From the NCBI RefSeq assembly GCF_029962835.1, contig NC_080582.1, forward strand, positions 22,886,032 to 22,950,031: DNA of 64,000 bases, in the 5' to 3' direction. Numbering within the stretch: position 1 is the first letter of the stretch; every line of letters begins with the position of its first letter. Below, piece by piece: positions 10,985 through 24,100 of this stretch. Source of the DNA: Magnolia sinica (lineage: Eukaryota > Streptophyta > Magnoliopsida > Magnoliales > Magnoliaceae). Made by a program: the position numbers and the translations under genes. The notes under the pieces were generated by a model that saw only the letters and a program-made list of their open reading frames with translations, had not been told where the DNA came from and did not search any database.

Positions 10985-11130
10985 ATCATTGTCATCATCA
11001 TCGTCTAAAGCCTTATCCCAACTAATTGGGGTTGCAAAAAACTTGTTCATTCCACTCTATCAAGGACCATGTCCTTGGTAAAACCATTGGTCAGTCATCA
11101 AGTCTTTTCTTACTACCTCCCCCTAGACTT
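10985..11130 (-). mobile_element. LINE 3'-end fragment
   Basis: CATCATCATCGTCTAAAGCC then TTATCCCAACTAATTGGGGT, CATTCCACTCTATCAAGGAC and CCATGTCCTTGGT. The same string in the same orientation occurs at 35,620-35,760, directly next to a LINE reverse-transcriptase remnant, which identifies it. Confidence 0.65.
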
Positions 11131-11239
11131 TTCTTAATAATTTATTCACTTCATATATCTATTTACGTATAAAAATATTTTAAATACATTTTAATTGAAA
11201 GATATATATATATATTTTTTTCCAAAAAAGAGAGTAGTG

Positions 11240-11560
11240 AACATGATATGCCCCGTTACGAGGTCGTAAAGGCCATTACGTAAAGGCAACAACGGCAACC
11301 GTTACATGCTATGGGGTTGTAATGGCCATAACAATCATTTTGGAGAAAAAAAAAAAGGGGGACCCGTAACAACCTGTTACGCCCTCCATAAAGGCCGTAA
11401 CGGCCCCATAACGGTCCATTACGGAACCGGTATAGGTTTTTTGGATTTTTTCTTTAAAAAAAAAAAAAGAAAAACTGTAATGGCCCATTACAAGCCGTAT
11501 CGTAAAGGTAATGGTGGTGGCCATTACGGCCGCCATTACCATTATGGAATACCTTGGTAA
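11240..11560. repeat. element built of GTAACGG/CCGTTAC inverted motifs
   Basis: Many short inverted copies of GTTACGG, GGCCATTACG and GTAATGGCC lie around two poly-A tracts (11346-11357 and 11455-11468). The related sequences at 15,080-15,410 and 40,790-41,000 point to a dispersed non-autonomous repeat family. Confidence 0.6.
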
Positions 11561-13050
11561 TGAATCTGTATGACTCATCAACATATATCTTTTCTACACC
11601 AATATTATAATTTAAAGAATGAAAAGGGAGGAAATTCAGATTTCCCCAATTCCTCCATTTTCCTTATTCAAAATTGAAATTTCTTGCTTCAAATCCATGT
11701 CAATGCATGAAACTCATGCATATATATGGATTTACACTTCTTTTTTTCTTAATATATATTCAAAAAATGAATTTAAACAACTAAAATAAAATAAAAAATC
11801 ACCTATTGGGTTCTGACCAGATTCTGCTCTCGGATCATGATTTCTCCACCAAAATCATGTTATGATGAAAAACAACTCACCTGAGTGGAGTTCTCAAGAC
11901 ATGCCCAGAAACAATTTCCACCAAAAAATCTGACATTTTTCTTCAATTTCCCACAATATAAGTGTGTATCAGTTTGGACTTTTATAAAGGTGAGATGAAC
12001 AATACATATGTTACATGCAATATGTGTGAGAAAGCGTGTGATGCATGCAATACATTGACCAACTTGGGGGACTTCTGTGAATATACCTGAGTTTTGAATC
12101 ACACCTGATATTGATAACATCAGTGGATATATCAGCCAATGTCATTGAAACATTGATCATGGGTTGACCATGCATGTAGTAGGGCTTAGCATTCTCTGCG
12201 AGTGTCACTTTTAGCCTTACAGGAGAAAGGTAGATGTTCCACCAAGGCATCCAAAAGTGGGTCCACCCAATCTCCAGCATCCATGAGAGAACAGAATCCA
12301 TTGTGGATTGACTGATTGGATCACGCTTTCAATCTGACCCATTGCACTACAAATGATGGTTGAAAGAAAAGAGACCTGGTTCATTGCATGATACCACTGA
12401 GGTTAGGATCATTCAACTAGTATGAATTTTGCAATGTGACCAATTGACAGTGAGGCACACCAGATGGGAAATTAGATAATTGGACCATTCACCCACATGC
12501 AATGCTGATGGACAAACAGAATATGCTGTCTTACTGGGATGGTAGATATAAAGAAGAGGAATTATAGGATCCTTGCGAATCTAAATGGGAATGGTGTCAA
12601 AATGAGATTCCCCAAAAATCTCCCTAATCAAAGGTTCTAGGAAAATGGCCAAGGATTGGAGGTCATCATCCATTTGCTGCAGGTACCACAAGACCTGCAG
12701 CCCGAATCGCTAAACCATGAAAATTGCTTGGCACAAAATGAGTGCACCATGAAATTATTCACTTTTTCATGCATCAACAGTATAAAATTCCTCTGAAAAA
12801 CGTATCCAAGACTCCTGTTAACTATCTCAGTCAGTTAAGCTGTAGACTATCCATGACTCAAGAGCCTTAATTTTGCAAACTGCCCCCAGCTCATTGATAT
12901 AAAATGTTAATAGTGTTTTCTGTTACAGTTTTTGAAATGTAGCATAATTTAAATAATTTTCAAATTTTCCAGATTTTAATTAATCCTAATTCTAAGAATC
13001 CCCATCTAGATATCATCTAGTTTCTATAAAGAAAAAACCAAAATAAAGGC
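11561..13050. other. no recognisable gene; short hairpin
   Basis: AT-rich intergenic sequence. The only notable structure is a perfect 8-bp inverted repeat CTGCAGGT..ACCTGCAG at 12677-12684 and 12693-12700. Minus-strand reading near 12000-12300 gives protein-like stretches, but with stops and no splice support. Confidence 0.45.
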
Positions 13051-13059
13051 TACAATTTG

Positions 13060-14300
13060 GTTGTAGATTGCCGCCAGTCACTTTTGTGTAAATTGTTGCA
13101 GTCGATCCTTTAATCAAGAAGGCTTTCACCCAGACCTATCCTAGATAAGAGAGAAGAAGAGCCAACACCCCACTCCCTAGAGCAAGGCTAGGGCAGCACG
13201 CGAGAGCCGTCCAAAATGGACCCTGTGCGTGGATGTGTGGATGGAATCAAAGTAGAGAGAACATTGATTCTCTCTATTCACTCTCTCTTTCTCGCTTTTC
13301 ACTCTCAATGCTCTATACAATGAGGTTGGAACATCAAGAGCTCTCTCTCCAATCCCCTCTAGCATAGGATCTGTTTATAAGAAGGAATTTGACTTACAAG
13401 GAGAGACACCAGTACAGTGCTCCACCACCATGTAGACTTTGGAATGCCCTCTGCCCTATTGCATATAAAGTTTATAATTTTGCCTAACAATGTACCTAAA
13501 TTGACCCAATCCCTCCACTTATCATCGTCATCCACCCTTGATCTAATACCCATGCAAACCAAGTGGTGGACCATAAGATCTCAACTGTAGGAATTACCAT
13601 AAAGTGCGATTAAACTTTTTAGTAGTTAAAACAAAATATCAATGGTTAAAAAGATTTTAAAAACCATTTAAAACCTTTTTGGGTGCTGGCACCAATGAAA
13701 AACCACTCCATGGATGGTCTGATCTACCAAATCTTAGTCATAAGAATGTTCCTAGGTACAATGGATCCCTTATTGGATAATATGGTCATTAACTGTATCC
13801 TAATGCATGAACCTGACAACACCCACAAATGAGCCACTACAATTGACTCCCTAAGGTGGGCCAAAGTACATTACATCAGGAACTTGAACTCCAAATACGT
13901 CCTTATGTCTAAGGATTAGCCAAAGCTAGTACATACATGAGTCAATCTAGACCAAGCATAATGGGTCTCACAATCCAGAGACTTGAAGTGATCCTCTAAT
14001 GCAACTATCCAACAAGTCTAATAACAAGATCCCATATCCAAGAATACTAACACTCCCAAGTGGGATAGGACAAAGGCACCGACTCATCGTTAAACCCGAT
14101 GGTAGAGACCTTCCATCCCGATTGACATTGGTTACCTCACACAGGATGACTGCATAAAACAACCATAGGTTCGTCCTAAAACGTGCTAGGTAGTTACGGA
14201 ACACATCTCTCCCTTGACCAATGGTTGTCGTGCCCAAACTGAAGTTGCAAAGTATAATAGAAGAAACCCTCCATTAACCCATCCATATACACATGATTAG
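13060..14300 (-). repeat. possible LTR-like sequence
   Basis: On the minus strand a TATA-like TATAAACAG (about 13368-13377) is followed by a long leader-like, CT-rich segment and a CTGCAACA-type end. This is weak LTR-like architecture. There is no coding region, partner LTR or target duplication. It could equally be ordinary intergenic DNA. Confidence 0.25.
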
Positions 14301-14559
14301 GATGTACCCACACATTAGCTATGAAATTAATACCATGTCCACATAGGAACCATGGTCACCATGATCTATGATCAAGATCATCAATTCAATGGATAAGATC
14401 ATCAAATTGGCTTTTCAAGGCACAACAAACATTTTCCTTGCATCCGACTCTGGTTCATCAACATGATGATGTCGGTATGAGTTTGATCCACTTCAATTGT
14501 CTCATTTACAGTTTCATGAAATGTATGCTCTTTACATCATAGTTCAAAACCCAAAAAAC

Positions 14560-14960
14560 TCGACTCGACTCAATATTTAATAATTATGATCTACAAATAT
14601 TAGTAATAGTAACAAATATTTAACATAGATTAGAATTTCTACTTATAATATAAAATAGAAAAATTGCTTGCTTGAAGATGCACTGATTAAGTGCATCTCT
14701 TCCTTTACGTACGGTTGAGGGTTTGATTCCATCCCTCACGTCTTCACATTTTATTACACAGACTCACTAAGTAACTCGATTTGAGTCACCACGAGTGATG
14801 TTGATTTAACAAAGTGGTTGAGTCGACTCAACAAATCTTCTCGAGTCCCGATTGAGTCCAATATAATTCTAATTTTCCCAATGATCTGACTCAAAATCTC
14901 GCTAGTTCGAGTTGACTCAGCCAAGTTTCATGTCAACTTAGCGAGTTCTACAATAATGTC
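14560..14960. repeat. hAT-type MITE remnant (ACTCGACTCG/GAGTTGACTCAG motifs)
   Basis: Repeated GACTCGACTCAA, GAGTCGACTCAAC and GTTGACTCAGCC strings are of the same vocabulary as the better preserved hAT MITE at 46,735-47,327. The ends are not resolved. Confidence 0.4.
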
Positions 14961-15079
14961 AGTCATAGCTACACCATTAACGATCAATGCATTTGTGAAG
15001 TATGAATGTATTATGAGACATTATTTTAGGAGGCAATATATCATGCTCCCTGCGTCAACATTACAGCGAGTTTTCAGCA

Positions 15080-15410
15080 ATCCAAGACTTTGATGTAATT
15101 GGCCCCACAGTGGATGGAAATCTCATTGATGGAAAAATCCTAACCAAGGCATTCAATAACAGTAATGGAGGACATAACAGCCAGCCTTATGGTCGTAACG
15201 GTACCTAACGTAGAGGCCATTATGGCCCTGTAACAGTCAACATTTTTAAAGAAAGAAAATGCATTGACCCCATATGAGCCCTTCATGGTCTTGTAATGGT
15301 GTTATTGGGCATTCAGAATGGCCATTACAGCCCCATATCGCATAATGGCTCCCACCATTCCCATTACATAATGGCCTTTTACTACCATAATCCTAACCCT
15401 TCAATAGGTG
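15080..15410. repeat. GTAACGG-type inverted-motif repeat
   Basis: Contains GGTCGTAACGGTACC, GGCCATTATGGCC, CATTACAGCCCC and CATTACATAATGGCC. It is related to 11,240-11,560. Confidence 0.5.
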
Positions 15411-15959
15411 GCCGACAAATCGATTAGTGAAAAAATACAACAACAGTTCAAAACAAACAAAAGAAAAGGCCAAAGATTCAATCACTAGGAACTTATGATT
15501 TTAGTGTCTGGGTGATCATCCATGTTGGCACCATCATATCAACAGCATGGATCATTGAACCATGGTTTCCACTTGTACAAACTTAAATCATGAGCATACT
15601 ATAGAAACTCACAAGCCGAGCGTTATATAATAGCTCGTGTATGACTTTTAAGATAGATTTGTCATTTGAAGAGACTAGAACCGTAGAAATCCTCTTCTAT
15701 AAAAAGATCTAGAGATCTCATACTTGTGTAGCACTTCATGAGCAGATCAGCCTAACTCTGGGGCAAGAGCATCTACTGATACAGGACATGAAAATTAAAT
15801 ATGATATGTAAGATTTCAGGCTTTAGATCATACTAATTTAGAAACAATCACATAAAAATTTCACATCCCACACAAAAGTTCCAGCACTCAAAAAACAAGG
15901 GGAATCTTATGCGGATCCAGGCCTACACATGCTAGGGCCGGATCAATCAAAATTATAGA
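15411..15959. other. no recognisable feature
   Basis: No coding or repeat signal that I can name. Confidence 0.4.
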
Positions 15960-17000
15960 CCAAATGAGAATCAAAGAAAGGTAAATTCATCCACACATGC
16001 GCAGAAATAATTCCCCCAATCCAAGGGATTCAGAAATTTCAATTCGGGGAACCCTAAGGTTGAAGAAATGGCATAAAATTGGGGATTTGAGTAATTTAGG
16101 GTTAGGTTTAGGGATTTTGGGTGAAAGAGGAGTGAAAGAGAGGAGAAAGACGAACCAGAGAAGTACTGCACGTGTGGACAGCAGCAACGGCCCAGACGCA
16201 CGTGCGTGTGATCCCGGCCGCACATGTGTGGGGCCCACTATTTAGAAAAAGGTCACTTTGGCCCCAGTCGTACAGGGATGGACTCCAAAACTCCCGAATC
16301 TCAACTCGATCCGACGCATGGTTTGTGCGTGGTGCTCCGCCGAAGTTTCAGCCCTCCTGCAAGGCCAGATTTTGGAAATCTGCTGTAGAAAGAAAAACGC
16401 CGGCAAATATTGATGGATTTGCACATCGAATGCTTTTAAGAGGAGAAATATGGATGAAAGAAGATGAGGGCGAGTCGGGATAGGTGTGGCTTCGCACCAC
16501 GGTAGTCGGCCCTTCGAGGAAGGGAGGGTTTCGCACCAAATTGAATCTCCAGAACTCAGAAATTTAAAGGAGAAGAAAAATGCAGCAATTTTATTAATCT
16601 TCATTGATTTAAAAAGACTACAAGGGGTGCCTATTTATAATAAAACCCTATATCCCAGTGCGTAACCTATTACTTGGCGACGAAGTAATAATCAAAGCAA
16701 TCTAAACCGTCCATGATACTCCTAATAACAATAATAAGCAAAACACAAAGTACTAAATTAATTGGAATAGTGGGCAATGATCATGAGAACCCATGGTGGG
16801 ATTCATATGACTATCGGGTCCACTCCAATTAACCAAAACGCAGCCCTCTAACTAGGAGGCCCTCCCTGGACGTCGTCATTGATCCAGATCGATGGTGGGG
16901 CCCTCCTCCTCCTTGCATACGTGCATAGGGGGGCATGCGTGTGCACGTGATGTCCCCATCATCTACACAATGAGTTCCATCGTATAGACAGATTGAATCT
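15960..17000 (-). repeat. LTR-like or transcription-unit-like block
   Basis: On the minus strand TTTTATTATAAATAGGC (TATA, about 16630-16646) is followed by an AATAAAATTGC string and a long GC-richer segment to about 16,250, as in the U3/R/U5 of an LTR. The lower part (about 16,010-16,120) reads like a leader (AACCTTAGGGTTCCCCG). No gag, primer site or second LTR was found. Several overlapping open frames here have no family resemblance and are left uncalled. Confidence 0.35.
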
Positions 17001-17157
17001 CACGCATGAGTCACATTAGCACATAAGGTGTGTGGATATCCACCATTGAATTGGATTGCAATAACTGCTCTCATGAAGTGGAAATTACCGAAAAGTAATG
17101 AGTTCTCACACATAGAACTAGGCTCCAAGTTGGAGACGAAAGTAATGCTACTACAAT

Positions 17158-17682
17158 TAGGGGTGCAACTCAGGCAGGTTAGCTGACCTAGAAGCCAAGA
17201 CAAGCCCAACCTCAAGAGGACCAAACCCGCAACACAACCCGACCGAAATTCCAACCGAGCATCCGCAACCCAAAGTCCTCCATACTTGATCTATAGTTGC
17301 ACGAAGCGTGAGGCAAAGCAACAACGAATTCAAATGCAGGAGTGGGGAAGCGTCTCTTTCAAAATGTAAACAAATAAAATAGGTGGAAAGCAGGAACAAC
17401 AACGAGAGTCCAAAATGGGGATTTGAAGCGGGAGTGAGTGGCACCTAATCAGAAGGATCATGCAACTAAGACCTGACCCAAACCAATCGGTTTCAAACCA
17501 ACCTGACCAAAATGACCAAACCTGAACCGAATTTGCTTAATCGAACCCAACCTGAATTTGAATCAGGTTGGAGATTTCCAACCCTAACCCAACCAAGAAC
17601 CTTAACAACACAACACGACCCGACCCAAACTCGAATTGCATCAATCATGTTCAGGTTGACCCAAACTCAAGTTGCAGGCCTA
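17158..17682. mobile_element. hAT-type MITE with 8-bp TSD
   Basis: Begins TAGGGGTGCAACTCAGGCAG and ends CTCAAGTTGCAGGCCTA, whose inverted complement is TAGGCCTGCAACTTGAG. Flanks ACTACAAT (17150-17157) and ACTGCAAT (17683-17690) form an 8-bp duplication with one mismatch. The size (525 bp), termini and 8-bp TSD fit a non-autonomous hAT element. It lies about 290 bp beyond the stop codon of the SAWADEE gene. Confidence 0.8.
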
Positions 17683-17968
17683 ACTGCAATTTGAGAGCTA
17701 CTAATAAATTTGTAATGAATACTCGGGGATATCACTAATTTTGGTTACTACCTCTTACTAAACCAAGCGATCGCAATTGAATTCACTTGTTCATCCAAAG
17801 GCAACCTTAAGTGAATTCTCGAATGAAGATGGTCAGGCAATTCAAATGTAACAATAAAATCATATGCAAAAAACACTATGAATAAGAATCAAGAAATACG
17901 TGTAGTCAGAATTGGTTGCACATACAAAAGTAAGATCTCAGGACTTCTTTCACCACTCCCATTGATCT

Positions 17969-18148
17969 CTAGGCTGATTGCAAGATCTTTCTCTCTTCCA
18001 GTGTGAGTCTTTTGTGGAGGCCCTGTAGATGCTGACAGAACTCCATGAACAATTCACTTAACTGCTTCCCCTTCTCATACTCAATAGTTCCCTTATGCAC
18101 AACCTTTATTTTGTCAACATGGTCTTCATTTTTGTTCTGTGGTTTCTT
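17969..18148 (-). CDS. exon 6 (last) of the SAWADEE gene
   Basis: 180 bp including the TAG stop at 17971-17969. Acceptor GGTACATGCAG. It encodes a charged, probably helical C-terminus ([36 protein letters not shown]). It enters in phase 0 from exon 5. Confidence 0.72.
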   Translation of the reverse strand, partial: KKPQNKNEDHVDKIKVVHKGTIEYEKGKQLSELFMEFCQHLQGLHKRLTLEERKILQSA

Positions 18149-21100
18149 CTGCATGTACCACACAAGATTTAGTCATGATTTCATCAATAGTAGACCATTA
18201 ATGCTAACCAGTCAAAGGTTCCAAGTCTGACTGATCATAAGTGGACTTCAGGCCTTAATTTTTAGGGCCGTGGGTGGGGGCTAGTCCTGAATTTCATGCC
18301 TAATTGGCAAATGTGTGGATCCAAGCCAAATTTTGAAAACCATTTTCAATTGACGCCCACTCTAGTCCAGGCCCATGCCTACTTATGATAGATTTAGGTC
18401 AACCAAGGCCCTAAATTCAGGTCCAGTTAATAGTGGGCATGGCCCAAACCTGACTCTTAGGCCTGATTAGTAAATTATTTGATCTAGCTTCGCATTACAA
18501 ATCCGAGGATAGACCAACAATATTGTGCTTTAATTTAAATTAGAGGATGGACGGTTGAGATAAAAGCTCATATGCTGACACCAGGCAAGGATCAAAAGCA
18601 TGTCTAACTCCAACTCCACTCACCTCAAAAGAGTAGAAGAAGAAGAAGAATGCTGACACCAGGCAGGGATCAAAAGCATGTCTAACTCCAACTCCAACTT
18701 CACTCACCTCAAAGAAGAAGGGGTGCATGAATGGTACATAAAGAAAAAGGGGGGCATGAACTAACCACAGTTGAAGCATTGGATGGACACCAAGTAGTTG
18801 ATATTATACCTCCAGGACCAGAACTAATTGTTTCAGAGGGTGAATCTATCAAGCTTGATCAACCATTAATGTGTAATCCCAATGTAGGTGGATTTGGTCA
18901 GGGAGATGCAGAAAGTTTTTTTTTTTTTTTCCTTTTGGTTTTGTTTTTTATACCTACAAATAGTTCGATATCAGAATGCAACCATGAAAACTAACCTTGG
19001 GTTGGTGCATCAAGCCTTCAAATTTGCCTAGTCTCCATTCCTTCTCAACTATCACCCATGGTCTACAAACAATGAAAACAAGTTGTTTTTACAATCAAAA
19101 TATGAACATTAAAACCTTGTAAACATTTTTTTAAGGCACTTGTAGTTGCCAAATTGCAAATGAGATACAAAATGCTACTTAATGTTACAGGTACATTTGG
19201 AAATTCATAGGAATTTTCAAAACCAAACACAGTTTTGGGATTATCTATCAAAATATGGACCTGCCTTCAAAGTTGTTTTCAAACTACTACTTTTTATAAA
19301 TTGAAAAAGCATTTCTGACCAAAACTTTACGATTGGCATAGTGGCTAGGAAAGGGGTTTTTACTGCCAAAGATCATTTAGGTCTTAGACTCTCAATGGGT
19401 TATGGTGCTGCTCGGGAACCTTTGGCGCACTTTGCACTTGGTTTACAAATTCCAACAACCTTTCTCTCATTGAAAGTTTTGTTTTCAAATGCCCCGATTT
19501 TGCTCACATTTCCTGATGCCATTTTCATTGTTTTGAGGCTCTTCTTTTGTCCATGTAGAAATATAATAGTCATATCATTTTCTAATCTCGTCCATTGTTA
19601 GAAGTGTTTGGGTCAATTAACCAACACTGCTTGCTAAAGATCAATGACCGAGATGGGCTCTCGCGTTTCATGGGTATGAATTTCTAGTGACCCAAATTGC
19701 GTACTCGAAATTTCACCCACAGTGGAGGCTAGCAACGTGGGAACCAATGGTAGTGGGAATATTTTCCACTAATCAAACGAATATTTCATTTCCATTGCAA
19801 ATACTAGTCGTGTAAGCTAGAGTGTGGGACCACATTTGAGCTGAAAGTTTAGGGGTTTGATAGATCTTGATTTTAGACGATTTGTCATTATTTTTTGAAA
19901 ATTTTTAAGACCTTTTTTATGGTGTTTTGGCCAAAATTGAGAGATTCGAAAACCGAGCCCCAATCAGATTTTCTTCGATTTATGTCAAATCGGTTAGTGT
20001 TTCTCCAGTTTATTTTCTCAAGATGGATTGAAATCTTCCTCCCAGGCTAATCATGGAGGAGGTTTTAGTTAGGATTGATGTTTGAGTGGGTTTTACCCCC
20101 AAATAGACATGCGACCATGTCGTTTTTGGCTTGTTTGAGTCAAATCTGACTGCATTGTGTGTTGGTTTAGAGGATTGTTTTTTGTTTGGGGTTTGTGTTC
20201 CATTTCCTTAAAGGATTGAGTGAGACGAAGTTAGTTAAAGAGTTTTAAAAAAATAAAAAAATTTGGAGCCCTTCTATGGATGACAATGAGCCCTCGTCTT
20301 TTGGCATGGGCTCTCCGAAATCCAACCCCCTGCAGATCACTTCCATTAAGTTGAATGGTGACAACTATCTTCAATGGCCGCAATCTGTAAAAGTGTTCTT
20401 GGGAGCCCATAAGAAACTGTCGTATATTTTGGATGATCCTCCAAGCTCTACAGATGCCACCTACAAGTATTGGACAAATGAGAACAATAAAGTTATTGCA
20501 TGGTTGTTGAATAGTATGGATTCTTCAGTTAGTCACTCAGTGAAGTTTTTATACTCAACTAAAGACATTTGCGATACACTTCATGATATGTTCTCCGAGT
20601 CTCAAAAATTTTCACAGGTATTCCAACTTATTCAAGAAATTGGTCGATTCCAACGAGACTCAAAATCATTTAAAGATTACTATTCGACACTTCGAGGCAT
20701 GTGGGATGAGCTGGAACTGTATCAACCTCTTCCTTCCAAATGTAAATGCGGTCATGAACATGCACGTAAGCAGCGGGATGACACTCGCATCATGCAGTTC
20801 CTAGTCGGGTTGAACTCTGATTACCTCAGTGTTCGAAGTCTGGTTGTTGTGAAGGATCCTCTTCTCCCGTTGACGACAGTCTATGCCATGTGTCAGCGCG
20901 CTACTATCTCCGCTCTTCCTTCACATTCATTTATGCCACCAGAGCGTTCGGTGCACCTTGTTGGTGATCAATCTTCTCTTCTTCCTGGCCTTCGGTCACC
21001 ATCTTTGAGTTCGGAGCACGCTTTTGGTTATGGTGGTCGTGGTTGAGGCCGCGAGGGAGATCACAGTAGAGGCGGTCGTAATCTTCATGGTCGTGATGGA

Positions 21101-24100
21101 CATGAATGAGGAGGTGATGATTCCTGCATTTATTCACATTACAGTGGAACCAATCACACTATTGACTATTGTTGGCAGCTCCATGGTCGTCCAATGTGTA
21201 CCGCCACTTCTGTTACTGTCATAACTGCTCCTGAGGGACAACCTTCCACCCTTGCATTTGAGTAGCCTTCCTTAGGGGAGTTTCTTATCATTTCTCGAGC
21301 TACATATGATGCACTGATGCGGCTTCATGTTCGTGATGTTGCTGAGCCTTCTCATGCAGCTTCAGCTCAGTTAAGTACCACTCTTCTTGCATCTTCCTCT
21401 CCTACCTCTTGGGCCATAAACTCTGGAGCATACTCCCACATGACTGGTGAGTCACAACTTTTTTCCTCTTATTCTCCTTCTCACCACTCTCAGTATGTCA
21501 TTATTGCAGATGAAACCCAAACTCCCATTTGTGGAATTGGTTCCATCTCTCTATCCTTCCTTACCATTGTCCCCAGTCTTGCATGTGCCTCATTTTCCAT
21601 TAAACTTATTGTATGTTAGCTCTCTTAGGGCCTATTTGTTTTTGCGGGTAGGGTGAAATCACCGCGAAATGGGTATTTATGATCATTTCGCGCGTTTGAT
21701 TGATAGACGGGCGGCGTGCAGATAGCAGGGGTGATTTCACGTTTCCAAGACGAGGGATTCGCTAGGAAATCTCAGCGATTCGGGCGATATTTGTTTCAAG
21801 ACTACAAGATTGGACGGAAGGGAGGGTGGTCCGCGAGAGCACGTAACACCTCGGGCTCATCTCCATCTATATATCAGTGTCCCCGCCCAAACCGCATATC
21901 CATCTCTCGCAACCCTCCCTCACAGGTACGTCTTCCTAGAAACCTCATCTCGCATGTACTCCCGCTCCGCTCCGACTTCGCATTTGCAATCCAGCCTGAC
22001 CTATCGTCTTCCTCTAGACAGGTTGCCGTGCTTGGGCGGGAACAAGGCCGGTCGCAACACTGTGTGCTTAGAATTGAGGGAGAGAGAATGTGATAGCAGA
22101 ATCCCACAGAGCAGAGCAGAGGTGAGGAGAAAATCTCTTGAAGATTCCTATTCTCATTGGGAAATCAAAGCTTCAAAAACAGCAGGTTGGTTTTTGAAAC
22201 TTCGTTTTTTTCTATTTCTAATTTTTTATTTGTTTTCTCCTCTATGGTGGGTGGGAGAGTATGGAAATTATGCTCGTTTTTAGTTGTTGCTTTGCATCTC
22301 TCTCTCTCCATTTCTATTCATTTTGGTTTTGTTGCTATGAATTTTGAATTGAGATTCTAGATGGTTTTTTTTTCTTTTTCTTTTTGTTTTGTTTTGTTTT
22401 GAAGAGAAGGATTGCATGGAAATTGTGGTTTTATAGATGTCGGTTTTCAGTTTTCTGTTTTATTTTCTTTTCTGAGATGGGCTGTGTTATGGAAAATGGT
22501 GCATTGGTCTGGTTATTTTGTTTTTCAGATTCTGTTACTCTTATTTATTTATTTAATTTATTTTCTGCATTCTAGAATTTTCTGGGGTATTTGGAGCATT
22601 TCTGATGTGGGGTTTTCTTTTTATACTCATTGCTTTTCCAAGTGCTTATTATTAGTAAAATCTTATCTGTGGTTTAGAAAAATCTTATCTGTGGTTTAGT
22701 TATTAAATATCTGTGGTTTAGTAAAATTGAGTCTTTGAGTTCACCCAACCTAACTGGATATCAAGTCCAGTTTTTAAACTATGTTGTTGTGTTGTCCCTA
22801 CCTAAACATCATATTCAAAAGGGTAGAAGATGCCATATATGGCCTAGTCATTATCCATGGAGAAGTGGGCAGAGTTCAGTAATGGAGCAGATCATTAGTC
22901 AATGGAAAGGTCAGTTGCCAGTTTGTTCTGGCCCATTCTACAAAATCCATGCATTGTATCAGGTTCCTATCTTGACCCAGTTATTTGCTAATTTAGTGGA
23001 TGTTGGCAACTACAAAATCCATGCATTGTATCAGGTTCCTATTTTTTTTTTTTTTTTTTTATTTGAGTAATTTGGGTTCTTGTATTGGTGGATTACTACA
23101 ACTTTTTGCTTCTGATTGCTGTTGGGTTTTGTCGTGCTATTCAGGTTTTTCTTTTTCTTTTTCAGGTGGGTGTTTTGAAAATTTGGGATTACCACAACTT
23201 TTTGCTTCTGATTGCCTTTTCTTTTTCTTTTCTCCATCTCTTCAAATTATTATTAGTGTTTTGCAAAGTGCCTTGACTCACTCAAGCGATCCTTTCGTTA
23301 TACCCAGTGGTAAAACCCATGGACATCAAATACTCTGATGGCTTTATAACATCAAACGAATAAGAATTGATATTGATCAAAAATTATTTTTAAAATGTAA
23401 GTAAATACTACGTAGTTGATGCAGGATATGCGCACTCACCTGGTTTCATGGCCCCATATCGCGGTGTACGTTACCATCTCAATGAGTATCGTACCGGTCG
23501 GAAACCATCCAATGCTCGGGAGTTATTCAATTATCGCCATGCACAACTGAGGAATATAATAGAAAGATGTTTTGGAGTTTTGAAAGCCAGGTTCCCAATT
23601 CTGAAGACTGCTCCACAATATCCGATACAAACTCAAGTAAAGATAATGCTAGCTTGTTGTGTGTTACACAACTTCATAAGAATATCTAGAGACGATGACA
23701 TGTTTGAGGTTGAGGAGTTGTCAAGTTGTGGTGCCGATGGTGTGATCCCATCACCTACAGAAGTATCCGTCCTCGATGAAGGTCGTGTGCTGTTGAATGT
23801 CACTCCACATGAAAGAGAGGAGTGGGCCAGAAAACACGATGAAATAGCTTCCAGAATGTGGAACCAAGCTCATCTAGTGAGTCAAACAAATTAAATGCAT
23901 TGTAATGAGACGTACATCAAAGATGGTTTAACTTAGTATCATTCAAGACTGTCAAATTAGATCACTATTTTCTGTTTGACATTTTGTTTTATTTAATATG
24001 CAAGCTTTTTTGGACTTCATATTATTTACTCATGCGGTAGAATAATTTTTTTAACTTGTTGTCGCATCATTTATCTTCTCATAGATTGAGGTAGACCAAA

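Noticed and set aside
11860..12301. Minus-strand frames that read protein-like (e.g. DWVDPLLDALVEHLPFSCKA)
   Set aside because: Two competing frames, in-frame stops within 40 codons, no supported splice sites and no family resemblance. It also lies downstream of the SAWADEE stop codon.
16172..16604. Overlapping 103- and 120-codon frames on both strands
   Set aside because: They overlap each other in an LTR-like block with a TATA box. No domain motif or start context favours either.
19341..19601. 86-codon plus-strand frame in intron 4
   Set aside because: No recognised motif and no splice or promoter context. It is antisense to the host gene's intron.
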